DNA of 64,000 bases from Paraburkholderia lacunae (GTDB taxonomy: Bacteria; Pseudomonadota; Gammaproteobacteria; Burkholderiales; Burkholderiaceae): contig NZ_QHKS01000006.1 in NCBI RefSeq assembly GCF_003353175.1, positions 124,001 through 188,000 of the forward strand, read 5' to 3'. Below the pieces are notes generated by a model. That model was given only the letters and a program-made list of their open reading frames with translations. It ran no database searches and was not told the DNA's origin. The translations under genes were made by a program, and so were the position numbers. Positions 1-7,327 of the stretch are shown here, in pieces (position 1 is the stretch's first letter; each line of letters opens with the position of its first letter).

Positions 1-1
1 C

Positions 2-592
2 CGCTTTCATTTCATCGAGGCGCTGGATCGGCGGGCGGCCGGCCACAGCGGCGAGGCGCGGCGCATCCTGGACGACAAGCTGTCCAAGCTGCTCGCAGCC
101 TATGCCGGCGATCTCGAGCGCGCCGGCCCCAAGCCTGGCGAGCCCTGCGGCGTCCCATCACCAGGCGTCCCATCACCTGGCGAGCCCGCCCGCGGAGCGC
201 TTGCCGGACTGATCGATCACATCGCCGGCCACGCGCCGATGGATGGCGGCGGCCCTGCTGCGGCTAACGCCGCGCCGCGGCGTCCCGCCTATCCGGAACT
301 GGAGGTGCTCGACTACTTCAGAGACATCTGGTCCGGCCTCAGCACCCAGCGGCAGTTACGGCAGTCGCTGGAGCAGGTGCCGGGGAATGCGGGTCCGCTC
401 AACTCGAGCAGCCTCGTGCATCGGTCGCTCTCGTTGATGCGCGAGCTGTCGCCAGGGTATCTCCAGCAGTTTCTGTCGTATGTCGACGCCTTGTCATGGA
501 TGGAGCAGATGAACGGCGGCGGTGTCGTGGCGGGTAAAGATGCGCCTCGCGCCGGGAATGCCAGGAAGAGCGCCCGGGGCAAAGCACGCTAG
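2..592 (+). CDS. DUF2894 domain protein, 5' end outside window
   Basis: The reading frame is open from the first bases, so the gene starts upstream of the window; 196 residues are visible. The N-terminal part visible here contains RFHFIEALDRRAAGHSGEAR followed by a Pro/Gly-rich linker, and the C-terminal part contains ELEVLDYFRDIWSGLS and LMRELSPGYLQQFLSYVDAL. This pattern is what I associate with the DUF2894 family of Burkholderiaceae, whose function is unknown. It ends in a basic Arg/Lys tail. No catalytic motif is visible. The family assignment is from memory of the conserved C-terminal block and is fairly secure; no role can be inferred from the neighbours, which are unrelated. Confidence 0.75.
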   Translation, partial: RFHFIEALDRRAAGHSGEARRILDDKLSKLLAAYAGDLERAGPKPGEPCGVPSPGVPSPGEPARGALAGLIDHIAGHAPMDGGGPAAANAAPRRPAYPELEVLDYFRDIWSGLSTQRQLRQSLEQVPGNAGPLNSSSLVHRSLSLMRELSPGYLQQFLSYVDALSWMEQMNGGGVVAGKDAPRAGNARKSARGKAR

Positions 593-635
593 CGGCTACA
601 GCGCGAAAAGAAAACGCAATCCCGCAACCGCAATT

Positions 636-815
636 TCAGCCACGGGTCATCTGCTGGCTGACGTGTTCGACGAAAGCCTTGACCTTGGCCGAATGCCGGC
701 GTTCGCGAGGGCTCACCAGCTGGATCGGGATGGCGGGCGGTTCCCAATCCGGCAGGAGCTGCTGAACGTCGCCCGCGATGAGTCGCCGCTCGTCGAGCAA
801 TCGGTTGCCAATTAC
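636..815 (-). pseudogene. relic: C-terminus of a LysR-type regulator
   Basis: Only about 60 codons remain of the end of a LysR substrate-binding domain: LLPDWEPPAIPIQLVSPR, then a segment typical of the last helix (SAKVKAFVEHVSQQM) and a stop. The upstream three quarters of the gene, including the helix-turn-helix, are absent, because the sequence runs directly into an SDR fragment on the opposite strand near position 805-820. It cannot make a functional regulator. The arrangement is best read as the scar of a deletion that joined the 3' ends of two divergently transcribed genes. Confidence 0.7.
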
Positions 816-1250
816 GAAGATACGTTCGCGGTCAACGTGCTCGGCACGCTGCTGTCGCTCAAGCACGAAATGCGCGTGATGCTGGCCCAGGGCTCGGGCT
901 CGATCATCAACCTTTCGTCGATCGCAGGTCAGGTCGGCATCGCGGGCGCGTCGGTCTACGCGGCCAGCAAGCATGCGGTCGAAGGCCTCACGAAGAGCGC
1001 GGCGCTCGAAGGCGCTGTTGCCGGCGTGCGCGTCAACGCCGTGGCGCCGGGTCCTGTCGCCACCGAAATGCTCGACCGCTTTGCCGGCGGCAGCGAAGAG
1101 GGCAAGGCAGGTTTCCTCGCGACGATACCGGCGCGCCGCGCCGCGACCCCGGACGAGATCGCCCAGACCATCGTCTTCCTTGCGAGCGATAAGGCGCGCT
1201 ACCTCACCGGACAGAACATCGCAGTCGACGGCGCCTACACGGCGCAATAA
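808..1250 (+). pseudogene. relic: short-chain dehydrogenase lacking its Rossmann N-terminus
   Basis: The frame encodes the C-terminal two thirds of a classical SDR: FAVNVLGTLLSLKHEM, then a serine in IINLSSIAG, the catalytic YAASK motif, RVNAVAPGPVATEM and the end VFLASDKARYLTGQNIAVDG. The N-terminal glycine-rich TGxxxGIG nucleotide-binding segment is missing; upstream sequence is the antisense of a LysR relic. There is no ribosome-binding site at a sensible start, so the gene is very probably dead. The frame stays open upstream into the previous gene, but that part has no SDR similarity. LysR plus SDR is a common divergent pair, supporting a single deletion. Confidence 0.75.
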
Positions 1251-1311
1251 CACGCGCTTGTTCCCACCCACTTTAGCCATCGCTTCATCTTTTTTACTCA
1301 GGAGCATCACC

Positions 1312-1851
1312 ATGACCATCATCCATGTCCCGACGCGCGACGAAGTTTCCCCGGCTAACCAGGCCATCTTCGACAAGCTCAAGAGCAGCCTCGGCACGGT
1401 GCCCAACCTATACGCGACGCTGGCGCATTCGGAGCATGCGCTAGGCAGCTACCTCGCGTTCCAGAACGCGAAGAGCAGCATCAGCGGCAAGGCGCGCGAA
1501 ATCGTGAACCTCGTCGTGAGCCAGGTCAACGGCTGTGAATACTGTCTGGCTGCCCACACCGTGATCGGCAAGATGACCGGCTTCACCGACGAACAGATTC
1601 TCGAAATCCGCAGCGGCAAGGCAAGTTTCGACGCGAAGTTCGATGCGCTCGCACGATTGGTGAAAAACATCGCGGTCAACCGCGGGCATGCCGATCAGGC
1701 GCTCGTCGATGTCTTCTTCGCAGCAGGTTGGACCAAGGCCAATCTGGTCGACGCGATCGTCGGGATCGGCGACAAGACGGTAACGAACTATCTGCACGCG
1801 ACGACACGCGTACCGGTCGACTTCCCCGCTGCTCCGCAGTTGCCTGCCTGA
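1312..1851 (+). CDS. carboxymuconolactone decarboxylase / AhpD-like family protein
   Basis: A 179-residue protein of the AhpD-like carboxymuconolactone decarboxylase superfamily. Residues 75-82 read CEYCLAAH, the CxxCxxxH redox and proton-relay motif of the peroxidase-like branch, preceded by a helix ending in LVVSQVNG. Members with this motif reduce peroxides or organic radicals using the cysteine pair; the physiological substrate here is unknown. The start is supported by CAGGAG eight bases upstream of the ATG. It follows the truncated SDR by 61 bp and may once have formed an operon with it, a frequent arrangement beside a LysR gene. A strong hairpin terminator lies downstream. Confidence 0.8.
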   Translation: MTIIHVPTRDEVSPANQAIFDKLKSSLGTVPNLYATLAHSEHALGSYLAFQNAKSSISGKAREIVNLVVSQVNGCEYCLAAHTVIGKMTGFTDEQILEIRSGKASFDAKFDALARLVKNIAVNRGHADQALVDVFFAAGWTKANLVDAIVGIGDKTVTNYLHATTRVPVDFPAAPQLPA

Positions 1852-1942
1852 TCGTTGCCGCCGGGCGAGCCGTGGACGTCACGCTATGCGCACGATGTCA
1901 GGCTCGTCCGGCCAACTGAAAATCGACGAATGGTTCGCCGAT

Positions 1943-1970
1943 CGGCTATTGCACCGCAATAGCCGTTTTT
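1943..1970 (+). terminator. rho-independent terminator after the AhpD-like gene
   Basis: A perfect ten-base stem, CGGCTATTGC and GCAATAGCCG, closes a three-base loop and is followed at once by GTTTTT-type sequence (five T). It lies 91 bp after the stop of the AhpD-like gene. The rest of the 315-bp gap up to the NUDIX gene shows no other recognisable element. Confidence 0.75.
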
Positions 1971-2166
1971 CATCGGCACGCGTTGCGTGCCGTCACAAAC
2001 CTGTCACACCAAAAAATCAACATCGCTTGACGAATTAGCCGAGCCGGACGGTCGGCGCGGCTGGACCAGAAGCGAGCATCACTCGCGCCGATGAGCCTGA
2101 GATCGTATTGAGGCGTGACGCCACAGCTATCACCGCCCGACGCCCGGCAGCAATGGACGAGACTTC

Positions 2167-2649
2167 ATGAAACAGCGCGCGACGGTCGTGTGCCGGCAAG
2201 GAACGCGAGTTCTGCTGGTAGGCCGGGAACAAAGTAGATGGTCGCTGCCGGGCGGCAGGCCGGAAGTGGGCGAAACGCTGGAAGATGCGGCGTTGCGCGA
2301 GTTGTTCGAGGAAACCTGCCTTCGTGCGGCTGCCTTGAAATTCATGTTCGAATTTGCCGGCGCGCATACCCGCCATCACGTTTTTGTGGCTGAGGTTGCG
2401 CAGGGGCAATTCCCGGTGCCCAGCAACGAGATCGCCCATTGCTGGTGGGCCAAGGTGACGGATGTCCCGAAGCTCGCCACCAGTGTGTCCACCAAGGGCA
2501 TCGTGAGTTTGCTGGCCATGGATACGCGCCGCCCGCTACGGCTGCAAAACCGCCGCGAGCGAGCACAGTCGTTCGTGCAAAACCTCAGGCTCGCACTACA
2601 GGAAGGGAGCAATCAGGGCCAGCTTTGCTTCACGAACGCCGAAGGCTGA
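2167..2649 (+). CDS. NUDIX hydrolase
   Basis: A 160-residue protein whose residues 29-52 form a Nudix box: GG-x4-GE, seven residues, then RELFEETCL. The two acidic residues E48 and E49 and R44/E45 needed for metal-pyrophosphate chemistry are present; the usual glycine two residues after the EE pair is a cysteine (C51). The family hydrolyses nucleoside diphosphates linked to another moiety; the substrate cannot be read from sequence. The C-terminal 40 residues are basic and not part of the fold core. It is a single-gene unit with only a weak ribosome-binding site (GACGAG) before the ATG. Confidence 0.85.
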   Translation: MKQRATVVCRQGTRVLLVGREQSRWSLPGGRPEVGETLEDAALRELFEETCLRAAALKFMFEFAGAHTRHHVFVAEVAQGQFPVPSNEIAHCWWAKVTDVPKLATSVSTKGIVSLLAMDTRRPLRLQNRRERAQSFVQNLRLALQEGSNQGQLCFTNAEG

Positions 2650-2737
2650 CACCGCCAGGCAGTCGCCCGCGCTTCGGAACGGATGATTAGCGCGGGGGCA
2701 AAATCAGCCCTTCGCGCACGTGCCGTCGGCGCAGCTT

Positions 2738-3304
2738 CTATCCCTTTGCCGGTCGCCCCGTTTTCACTGCTTCCAATGACGACACCGCGGCAACGAGTCG
2801 ATTCGGCGCAGCGGACTCCAGCATCAGCAGCCCTGCACGCAACAGCTCACTCTTCTTGACGGAAACGCCGGCATCCAGACACTTCTGCTTCAGCGCCGCG
2901 ATTTTGTCGTAATCGGATTTCGGCATCGTGAAGCTGTCGCGCACGACCTTCTCTTTCTTTGCGCGCTTCACCTTTGCGTCTGCGGGAGCGCTGGCCGGTG
3001 CGGCCTCCGCAGCCACCGGGCTTTTTGGTTTCGCGGCCTTCTTGGAAGTGGCGGACTTTTTCGTCGTGGCGGGCTTTTTTGCAGCGGCGGGCTTCTTCGC
3101 AGAGGCAGGCTTCTCTGCCGAGGCAGGCTTTTTCGCAGAGGCGGGCTTCTTCGCAGAGGCGGACTTCTCCGCAGTGACAGGCTGCTCCGCAAGCGGCTGC
3201 TCCGCAGGGGCAAGGGCTTGGTCGTCGCCTGAAACAACGCTATTTGAATTCTTCGGGAAGTGGAATGCTTTCTTGCTGGGCTTCTGGGTAATGGGAGCAG
3301 TCAT
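2738..3304 (-). CDS. histone H1-like Lys/Ala/Pro-rich protein with a C-terminal RHH-like domain
   Basis: 188 residues in two parts. Residues 45-95 are a low-complexity array of AKKPA/AEKPA units, the composition of bacterial histone-H1-like DNA-compaction tails. Residues 122-160 form a compact helical segment (DSFTMPKSDYDKIAALK, then VKKSELLRAGLLML) that resembles ribbon-helix-helix or plasmid-partition-type DNA-binding modules common in Burkholderia. The protein is therefore expected to bind DNA non-specifically through the tail and perhaps specifically through the C-terminal domain. A 22-bp palindrome lies just upstream and could be an autoregulatory site. The repeated DNA in this gene is codon repetition, not a CRISPR-like array. 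Confidence 0.7.
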   Translation of the reverse strand: MTAPITQKPSKKAFHFPKNSNSVVSGDDQALAPAEQPLAEQPVTAEKSASAKKPASAKKPASAEKPASAKKPAAAKKPATTKKSATSKKAAKPKSPVAAEAAPASAPADAKVKRAKKEKVVRDSFTMPKSDYDKIAALKQKCLDAGVSVKKSELLRAGLLMLESAAPNRLVAAVSSLEAVKTGRPAKG

Positions 3305-3328
3305 GTGGACCTCTACGTTGATAATTGT

Positions 3329-3350
3329 ATAAACAGTATATACCGTTTAT
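3329..3350. promoter_or_regulatory. 22-bp near-palindrome upstream of the histone-like gene
   Basis: The sequence ATAAAC(A/C)GTATATAC(C/A)GTTTAT is symmetrical with one mismatched pair. It starts 25 bp upstream of the ATG of the minus-strand gene, in an AT-rich stretch that should contain its promoter. It is a plausible operator, perhaps for the gene's own product; a LexA box was considered but the CTG-N10-CAG pattern is not met. Confidence 0.5.
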
Positions 3351-3449
3351 TGAAATTATCCCGCCGGACAGGTTCCACCGCCTTTCTATAGTTACCCGGT
3401 GCGCCGCCCTGAAGTGCAGAAACGCGCAGAGACAGAAATCCTGTAATCG

Positions 3450-4400
3450 CTAACCGGTGTACGCGTCAGGGCGCTTTTCAGCACGCATCGCACCGACCGC
3501 GCGCAACATTTCGTATGCGCGTTGCATGTGATGCTCCTTTTGGACGGTCAGGTACGAGATGGCGTTCTCTACCGCCGCGTGCTCCCCGAGTTGCTCCGCA
3601 TGCTCACGAAGCAGCGCGTCGCTCGAAACAATATCGTTGAGTTTGCCCAGTTCGTCCTGCAACTGCGCGAGGTCGTCGACGCCCATTTCCTGGCGGCTGT
3701 CGATAAGCGGCGAAAAGAACTCCAGCAGGTAGCGAAGCTTCTTCCCGGCGATGCGGACCTCATGAAGCTCGGCATACTCAGGGTCCAGATGCGTAACGAC
3801 GCGATTGACCCGCTTCTTCAGCGCTTTCTCGGCCGACGCGACGCGCTCGCTGGCGAACAGTTCAAGCGATTCGTGGACCGAATCAGCATTCAGTTGCCGC
3901 AGCGCGTCAGCTACCCGTTGCTCCAGCATTTGCCCGACGTCCGCGCCCTCTATTGTTCTGCGACTGCATAAAAGAGCGTCGCTGCGTTGTACATCGACAC
4001 GTTCGATGAGCGTCTTGAAGGAACGCTTCATCGCTTTGTCCGCTGTCAGCAGGTGTTTCAGAATATCCCAGTCACGCGTTTGCCCCGCGGCATCAGCCAG
4101 AGACTTGAATTCGCGACGTTGGAGTCGCGCCTGCGGCACGTTCAGATGCTTTTCGTAAGCCCACCATAGCGACCGAAGGCGGCGCAGCGCGACCCGCAGC
4201 TTGTGCAGACTTTCCGGATCAGCACTTAACCTGCACTCGCACACTTGCCGCGCCACCTGCGCGACCATCGGAGCCGCCAGAATCGAAAAAGCGTCGGCAA
4301 GCGACATTCCTCGCGCCATCACCTGAATGTGACCGCTGCTGGCGGTTGAAGTCCGCTCTTGCGCGCCTGCTGCTTCAGGCGCCTTGGATTTGGAGTTCAT
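3450..4400 (-). CDS. CHAD domain protein
   Basis: A 316-residue helical protein. The conserved CHAD signature begins at LHKLRVALRRLRSLW and a second helix-pair block carries ELHEVRIAGKKLRYLLEFF, both rich in regularly spaced His and Arg/Lys. CHAD (conserved histidine alpha-helical) domains bind polyphosphate and are often encoded with CYTH triphosphatases or polyphosphate metabolism genes; no such neighbour is present here. I chose the ATG with GGGAG nine bases upstream over a GTG two codons earlier that has no suitable ribosome-binding site. No signal peptide or membrane segment is visible, so a cytoplasmic location is expected. Confidence 0.85.
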   Translation of the reverse strand: MNSKSKAPEAAGAQERTSTASSGHIQVMARGMSLADAFSILAAPMVAQVARQVCECRLSADPESLHKLRVALRRLRSLWWAYEKHLNVPQARLQRREFKSLADAAGQTRDWDILKHLLTADKAMKRSFKTLIERVDVQRSDALLCSRRTIEGADVGQMLEQRVADALRQLNADSVHESLELFASERVASAEKALKKRVNRVVTHLDPEYAELHEVRIAGKKLRYLLEFFSPLIDSRQEMGVDDLAQLQDELGKLNDIVSSDALLREHAEQLGEHAAVENAISYLTVQKEHHMQRAYEMLRAVGAMRAEKRPDAYTG

Positions 4401-4563
4401 CGGCACGAACTCCCTGATTCCGCGATCTGGACGGAAAAACGAGGTGAGGTGGGCGGTGTGCGGAACGTAACCGGACTACGTATCGTCAGGCTGAGATGTC
4501 AATGCTACAACGCCATTTCGCTTCAATACAATTGAATGCATACCCGCTCCGCAATTGACCTCA

Positions 4564-4806
4564 ATGTCCCCATCGAATGAACCTTCGCGTCAGCGGAGTG
4601 CCGCCGAACTCAGGCTTGCGTTCAAAACCATGACGGCGCATCGGTTGCCTCGCGTGCTCGCGCTGGAGAAATTCGACTCACTGTGGGATGAAGTGAATCG
4701 GGCCGCCGCTGCCGCGATGCTGGCGACGGATGCCCTGCCCGAATACATCGCTTTGCTTCAGGAGATGCGGACTTGGTACAAGGAGGTATTGAAGGGCCCG
4801 GATTAG
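4564..4806 (+). CDS. small hypothetical protein (80 aa)
   Basis: A short reading frame with a codon composition like the neighbouring genes. The product begins MSPSNEPSRQRSAAELRLAF and is predicted mostly helical, without membrane segments or known motifs. A TTG three codons upstream is a possible alternative start; neither start has a convincing ribosome-binding site. I do not recognise the family. It is retained because the frame is clean, has coding-type third-position G+C, and stands alone between the divergent CHAD gene and the KfrA-like gene. Confidence 0.45.
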   Translation: MSPSNEPSRQRSAAELRLAFKTMTAHRLPRVLALEKFDSLWDEVNRAAAAAMLATDALPEYIALLQEMRTWYKEVLKGPD

Positions 4807-4846
4807 CGAAGTTTTCGGCCCGCCGGCGAATGCTGCTTCAAGTCCG

Positions 4847-4888
4847 GAAACCAGCAACGTCGTGCGCAGGGTAGCGGCCATCACCAGA
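4847..4888 (-). pseudogene. short relic resembling the C-terminus of a sugar ABC permease
   Basis: Forty-two bases match positions 37719-37760, inside the MalG-type permease gene of this same window, with four mismatches. On the minus strand both encode the penultimate membrane helix (LVMAATLRTTLLVS here, LVMAATLCATLPVS there). Flanking sequence is not similar, so this is at most a fragment. The 274-bp gap between the small hypothetical gene and the KfrA-like gene holds nothing else that I recognise. Confidence 0.4.
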
Positions 4889-5080
4889 GAGCGCCACGCA
4901 CGATCAGGGTGGCAGGCATCATCCGTCATAATGTCGATCGTCGATAACAATGGCAGTTATCGGCTTCCAGACCGAACGCACTGAGCTACCTTGCGATCCT
5001 TTCATCGGGCGTGTCGCAGGACGAAGTAACGTATTCGGGACTCAATTTTCCGCCAGATCAAAATGAGGTTTGAGGCGCTT

Positions 5081-6976
5081 ATGTCCACGAACGCAGACAC
5101 AATCACGGATGAAATGGTCGCGGGAATCGCGGATCGCATGGTCGATGAAGGCCGGAAGGTTTCTCCTGTGACCATCTGGCCGGAGATTCCTGGCGGTTCG
5201 ATCGTTGCCATAGCGGCAGCCTTGCAACGCTGGCGCGAAGCGCGGCTGCCGCTCACGCCCCACGTGCAGGTCCAGGCCGGGTTGCCGGGGCACATTGCCG
5301 AAACCATGATGAGCGCAGCGGACCGGCTCTGGATGGCCGCTCAAGGCGAAGCCGACCGGGCGGTCAGTCAGCAACTGAGTGTCGTGAATCAGCACCTCGA
5401 CGCTGTCCGTGCGGAACGGGATGAGGTTTTACTCGAGTACCAGAAGACGGCGGAAGAAGTTGCGACCGGGCGTGAGCGGCACATTGCTCTGACGAATGCG
5501 CTGAGCGCTTCCGAGGATGCGTCCACGCGCCTCACCGCGGAACTCGCTTCGGCGACCGGCCGTGCCGAAGCGGCCGAGGCTCGAGCGGAGGAACTGGCGC
5601 AGCGGGTGTCGGTGGAAGAGGCCACGCTGGAACACACCAAGGCGGAACTTGACGAGGAGCGCAAGGCGCGTGGAGAGCTGGCCGCTGCCGTTTCGAGCCA
5701 AAACGATGAGATCGCGCGGATGAAGCAGGAGCTCGATGAGGCGCGCAAGGAGATCGCCTCGTTGGGCTACGAGTGTCAGGCGAAGTTGACCGAAGCGGAT
5801 AGAGCGTTGCAGGAGGCTAGCGCGGCGTCATCGCGTGCGCAAGCCGCTACGGCGCAGGCGAACGAGAGCCTCGCGCGGGTCGCTGCGCTGGAGGCTGAGC
5901 GGGACGAGGCGCGTACCGCGCTCGCGGCAGAGCACCAGACAAGCGCAGCGCGTAGCGAAGAAGCGTCGATTCAGTTTGAAGAATTGCAGCGCGTCGGCCG
6001 GGAGCTTGGGGCGGCGCGGGAACAGCTCGGTGCTGTGACTGAGGCGAACGCGGCGGTGAGCGCTGAGCTGGCCCGGGTTTCACACGATGCGTCTGTGGCG
6101 AGCGAGCGGGCCGAGGCCGCCGAACAGCATGCGACGACGTTGCAGCAGCGGCTCGTAGAAGTCGAGCAGGCGAACTCGGCCGAAGCGCAACGGTGGACGC
6201 AGGAGGTCAGCGCGGCATCATCGCGCGCAGAAGCTGCCGCGGCGCAGGTGGATGAGAGCCTCGCGCGGGTCGTTGCGCTGGAGGCTGAACTCGATGAGTC
6301 GCGCACCGCGCTTGCGGCGGAGCGCCAGACAAGTGCAGCGCGGAGCGAGGAAGCGTCGAATCAGCGCGACGAACTGCAAGGCGTTGCCCGTCAGCTTGAA
6401 GAGGCAAGAGAACAGGTCAGTACTATGACCGCAGCGAAAACGGCCGCGATCGCTGAGCTGGCCCAGGTTTGGCAGGATGCGTCTGCCGCGAAGGAGCGGG
6501 CAGATGCCGCCGAACAGCGTGCGGAAACGTTGGCGCTGCGCGTCGCGGAAGTCGAGAAGGCTCGCGCGGAAGAAGCGCGGCGCAGCCTTCAACTTGCCAA
6601 TCAAGCGGGCGAATCTGCGTCGGCGGAAAAGGTCGCCGAGTTACAGCGCCAGATTTCGGCTCAGGCCAAAGCGCATGAGAAGGCTTTTAACGAGCTTCGC
6701 GCGATTGCTGAACAGTGGGTCGCGCATGCCAAGGACCTTAAGGAACGACTCGGTTCAGCAAACGAGAAGCTGTTGTTCATCGACTCACGTAGCACCGGGG
6801 AAGTGGCGCTCATCCGGAAACTCTCGTCCGAACTCGAGCGCCTCAAGCCAGATAGCGAGTTGATTTCCCGGGACGCACAGCAAAAGCTTATCGGGGCGAC
6901 GATGGCCGAGCGGCTTTCGCAGAAGGGTTATCGGTATGACCCGACGACGGCGGCTATGTCGAAAGTGGAGCGCTGA
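5081..6976 (+). CDS. KfrA-like DNA-binding coiled-coil protein
   Basis: 631 residues. The N-terminal 110 residues (ITDEMVAGIADRMVDEG, then VSPVTIWPEIPGGS) match the KfrA N-terminal DNA-binding domain known from IncP plasmid regulators and their chromosomal relatives. The rest, to about residue 600, is a continuous Ala/Glu/Arg-rich coiled coil containing two 130-residue repeats. KfrA proteins bind their own promoter and may form filaments that help segregate or organise DNA. The ATG chosen has GAGG five bases upstream; an earlier in-frame ATG has none. It stands alone, next to the left copy of a 212-bp repeat. Plasmid-type partner genes (parA, incC, korB) are absent. Confidence 0.75.
   Translation: MSTNADTITDEMVAGIADRMVDEGRKVSPVTIWPEIPGGSIVAIAAALQRWREARLPLTPHVQVQAGLPGHIAETMMSAADRLWMAAQGEADRAVSQQLSVVNQHLDAVRAERDEVLLEYQKTAEEVATGRERHIALTNALSASEDASTRLTAELASATGRAEAAEARAEELAQRVSVEEATLEHTKAELDEERKARGELAAAVSSQNDEIARMKQELDEARKEIASLGYECQAKLTEADRALQEASAASSRAQAATAQANESLARVAALEAERDEARTALAAEHQTSAARSEEASIQFEELQRVGRELGAAREQLGAVTEANAAVSAELARVSHDASVASERAEAAEQHATTLQQRLVEVEQANSAEAQRWTQEVSAASSRAEAAAAQVDESLARVVALEAELDESRTALAAERQTSAARSEEASNQRDELQGVARQLEEAREQVSTMTAAKTAAIAELAQVWQDASAAKERADAAEQRAETLALRVAEVEKARAEEARRSLQLANQAGESASAEKVAELQRQISAQAKAHEKAFNELRAIAEQWVAHAKDLKERLGSANEKLLFIDSRSTGEVALIRKLSSELERLKPDSELISRDAQQKLIGATMAERLSQKGYRYDPTTAAMSKVER
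5822..6601 (+). repeat. two tandem 390-bp repeats inside the KfrA-like gene
   Basis: Two direct copies with an exact 390-bp period (5822-6211 and 6212-6601) encode 130-residue coiled-coil units that both begin AASSRA and share ESLARV, ALEAE and QTSAARSEEAS. The period is a multiple of three and leaves the frame intact, so this is an internal duplication that lengthened the rod. Confidence 0.75.
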
Positions 6977-7046
6977 TGTAAGTGTGTCCCGGTTCGAGAG
7001 ATAGCGTCGCCACTGCGGGGAGGGGAGGCGGTGCAGTGGCCGCCTT

Positions 7047-7258
7047 CGGTAGCGGTTGCCCCGCACTCTGCTCGGTCACTTGTTGACGCAGCACGTTGGC
7101 TGCGTTGAACGGTTAGTGCTTAACGGGAACTGGATGCTGCGTAGTGTCTGCGTCTACGTTCGTCGCAGCTTTAGTTGACGTTCGTTTGCGCGGGCTGGGC
7201 TTCGTGGCTGCCGGTGTTTCCGTCGTCGCTATTTGTGATGCCTCCGCAAGAAGGCGCG
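7047..7258 (+). repeat. left copy of a 212-bp direct repeat
   Basis: This stretch aligns without gaps to 34188-34399 in the same orientation, with only a handful of mismatches (roughly 97 percent identity). It contains the last 48 codons of a small minus-strand gene plus 66 bp beyond its stop. Beyond 7258 the two copies diverge at once. The pair brackets about 27 kb. Most of the 350-bp gap between the KfrA-like gene and the outer-membrane efflux gene is this repeat. Confidence 0.85.
7113..7258 (-). pseudogene. 3' fragment of the 34.3-kb hypothetical gene
   Basis: The fragment encodes RLLAEASQIATTETPAATK and the terminal PVPVKH followed by a stop, the same C-terminus as the intact gene whose stop is at 34254. 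The 5' two thirds are missing here and the frame continues into unrelated sequence. It is a by-product of the 212-bp duplication and is not expected to be translated. Confidence 0.75.
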
Positions 7259-7327
7259 GCATCTCCCTGAAATTCGCGCGGGCGCATGCATCGCGTTTGA
7301 CCGCCTCATTCGCAGAGCACGTCAGGC

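Noticed and set aside
3040..3180. Regularly repeated GC-rich units resembling a short tandem or CRISPR-like array
   Set aside because: They lie in frame inside the histone-like gene and encode AKKPA/AEKPA repeats; spacers are not unique and the unit is a multiple of three.
3320..3350. LexA (SOS) box upstream of the histone-like gene
   Set aside because: Only one half resembles TATAAACAG; the CTG-N10-CAG frame is absent and the symmetry centre lies elsewhere.
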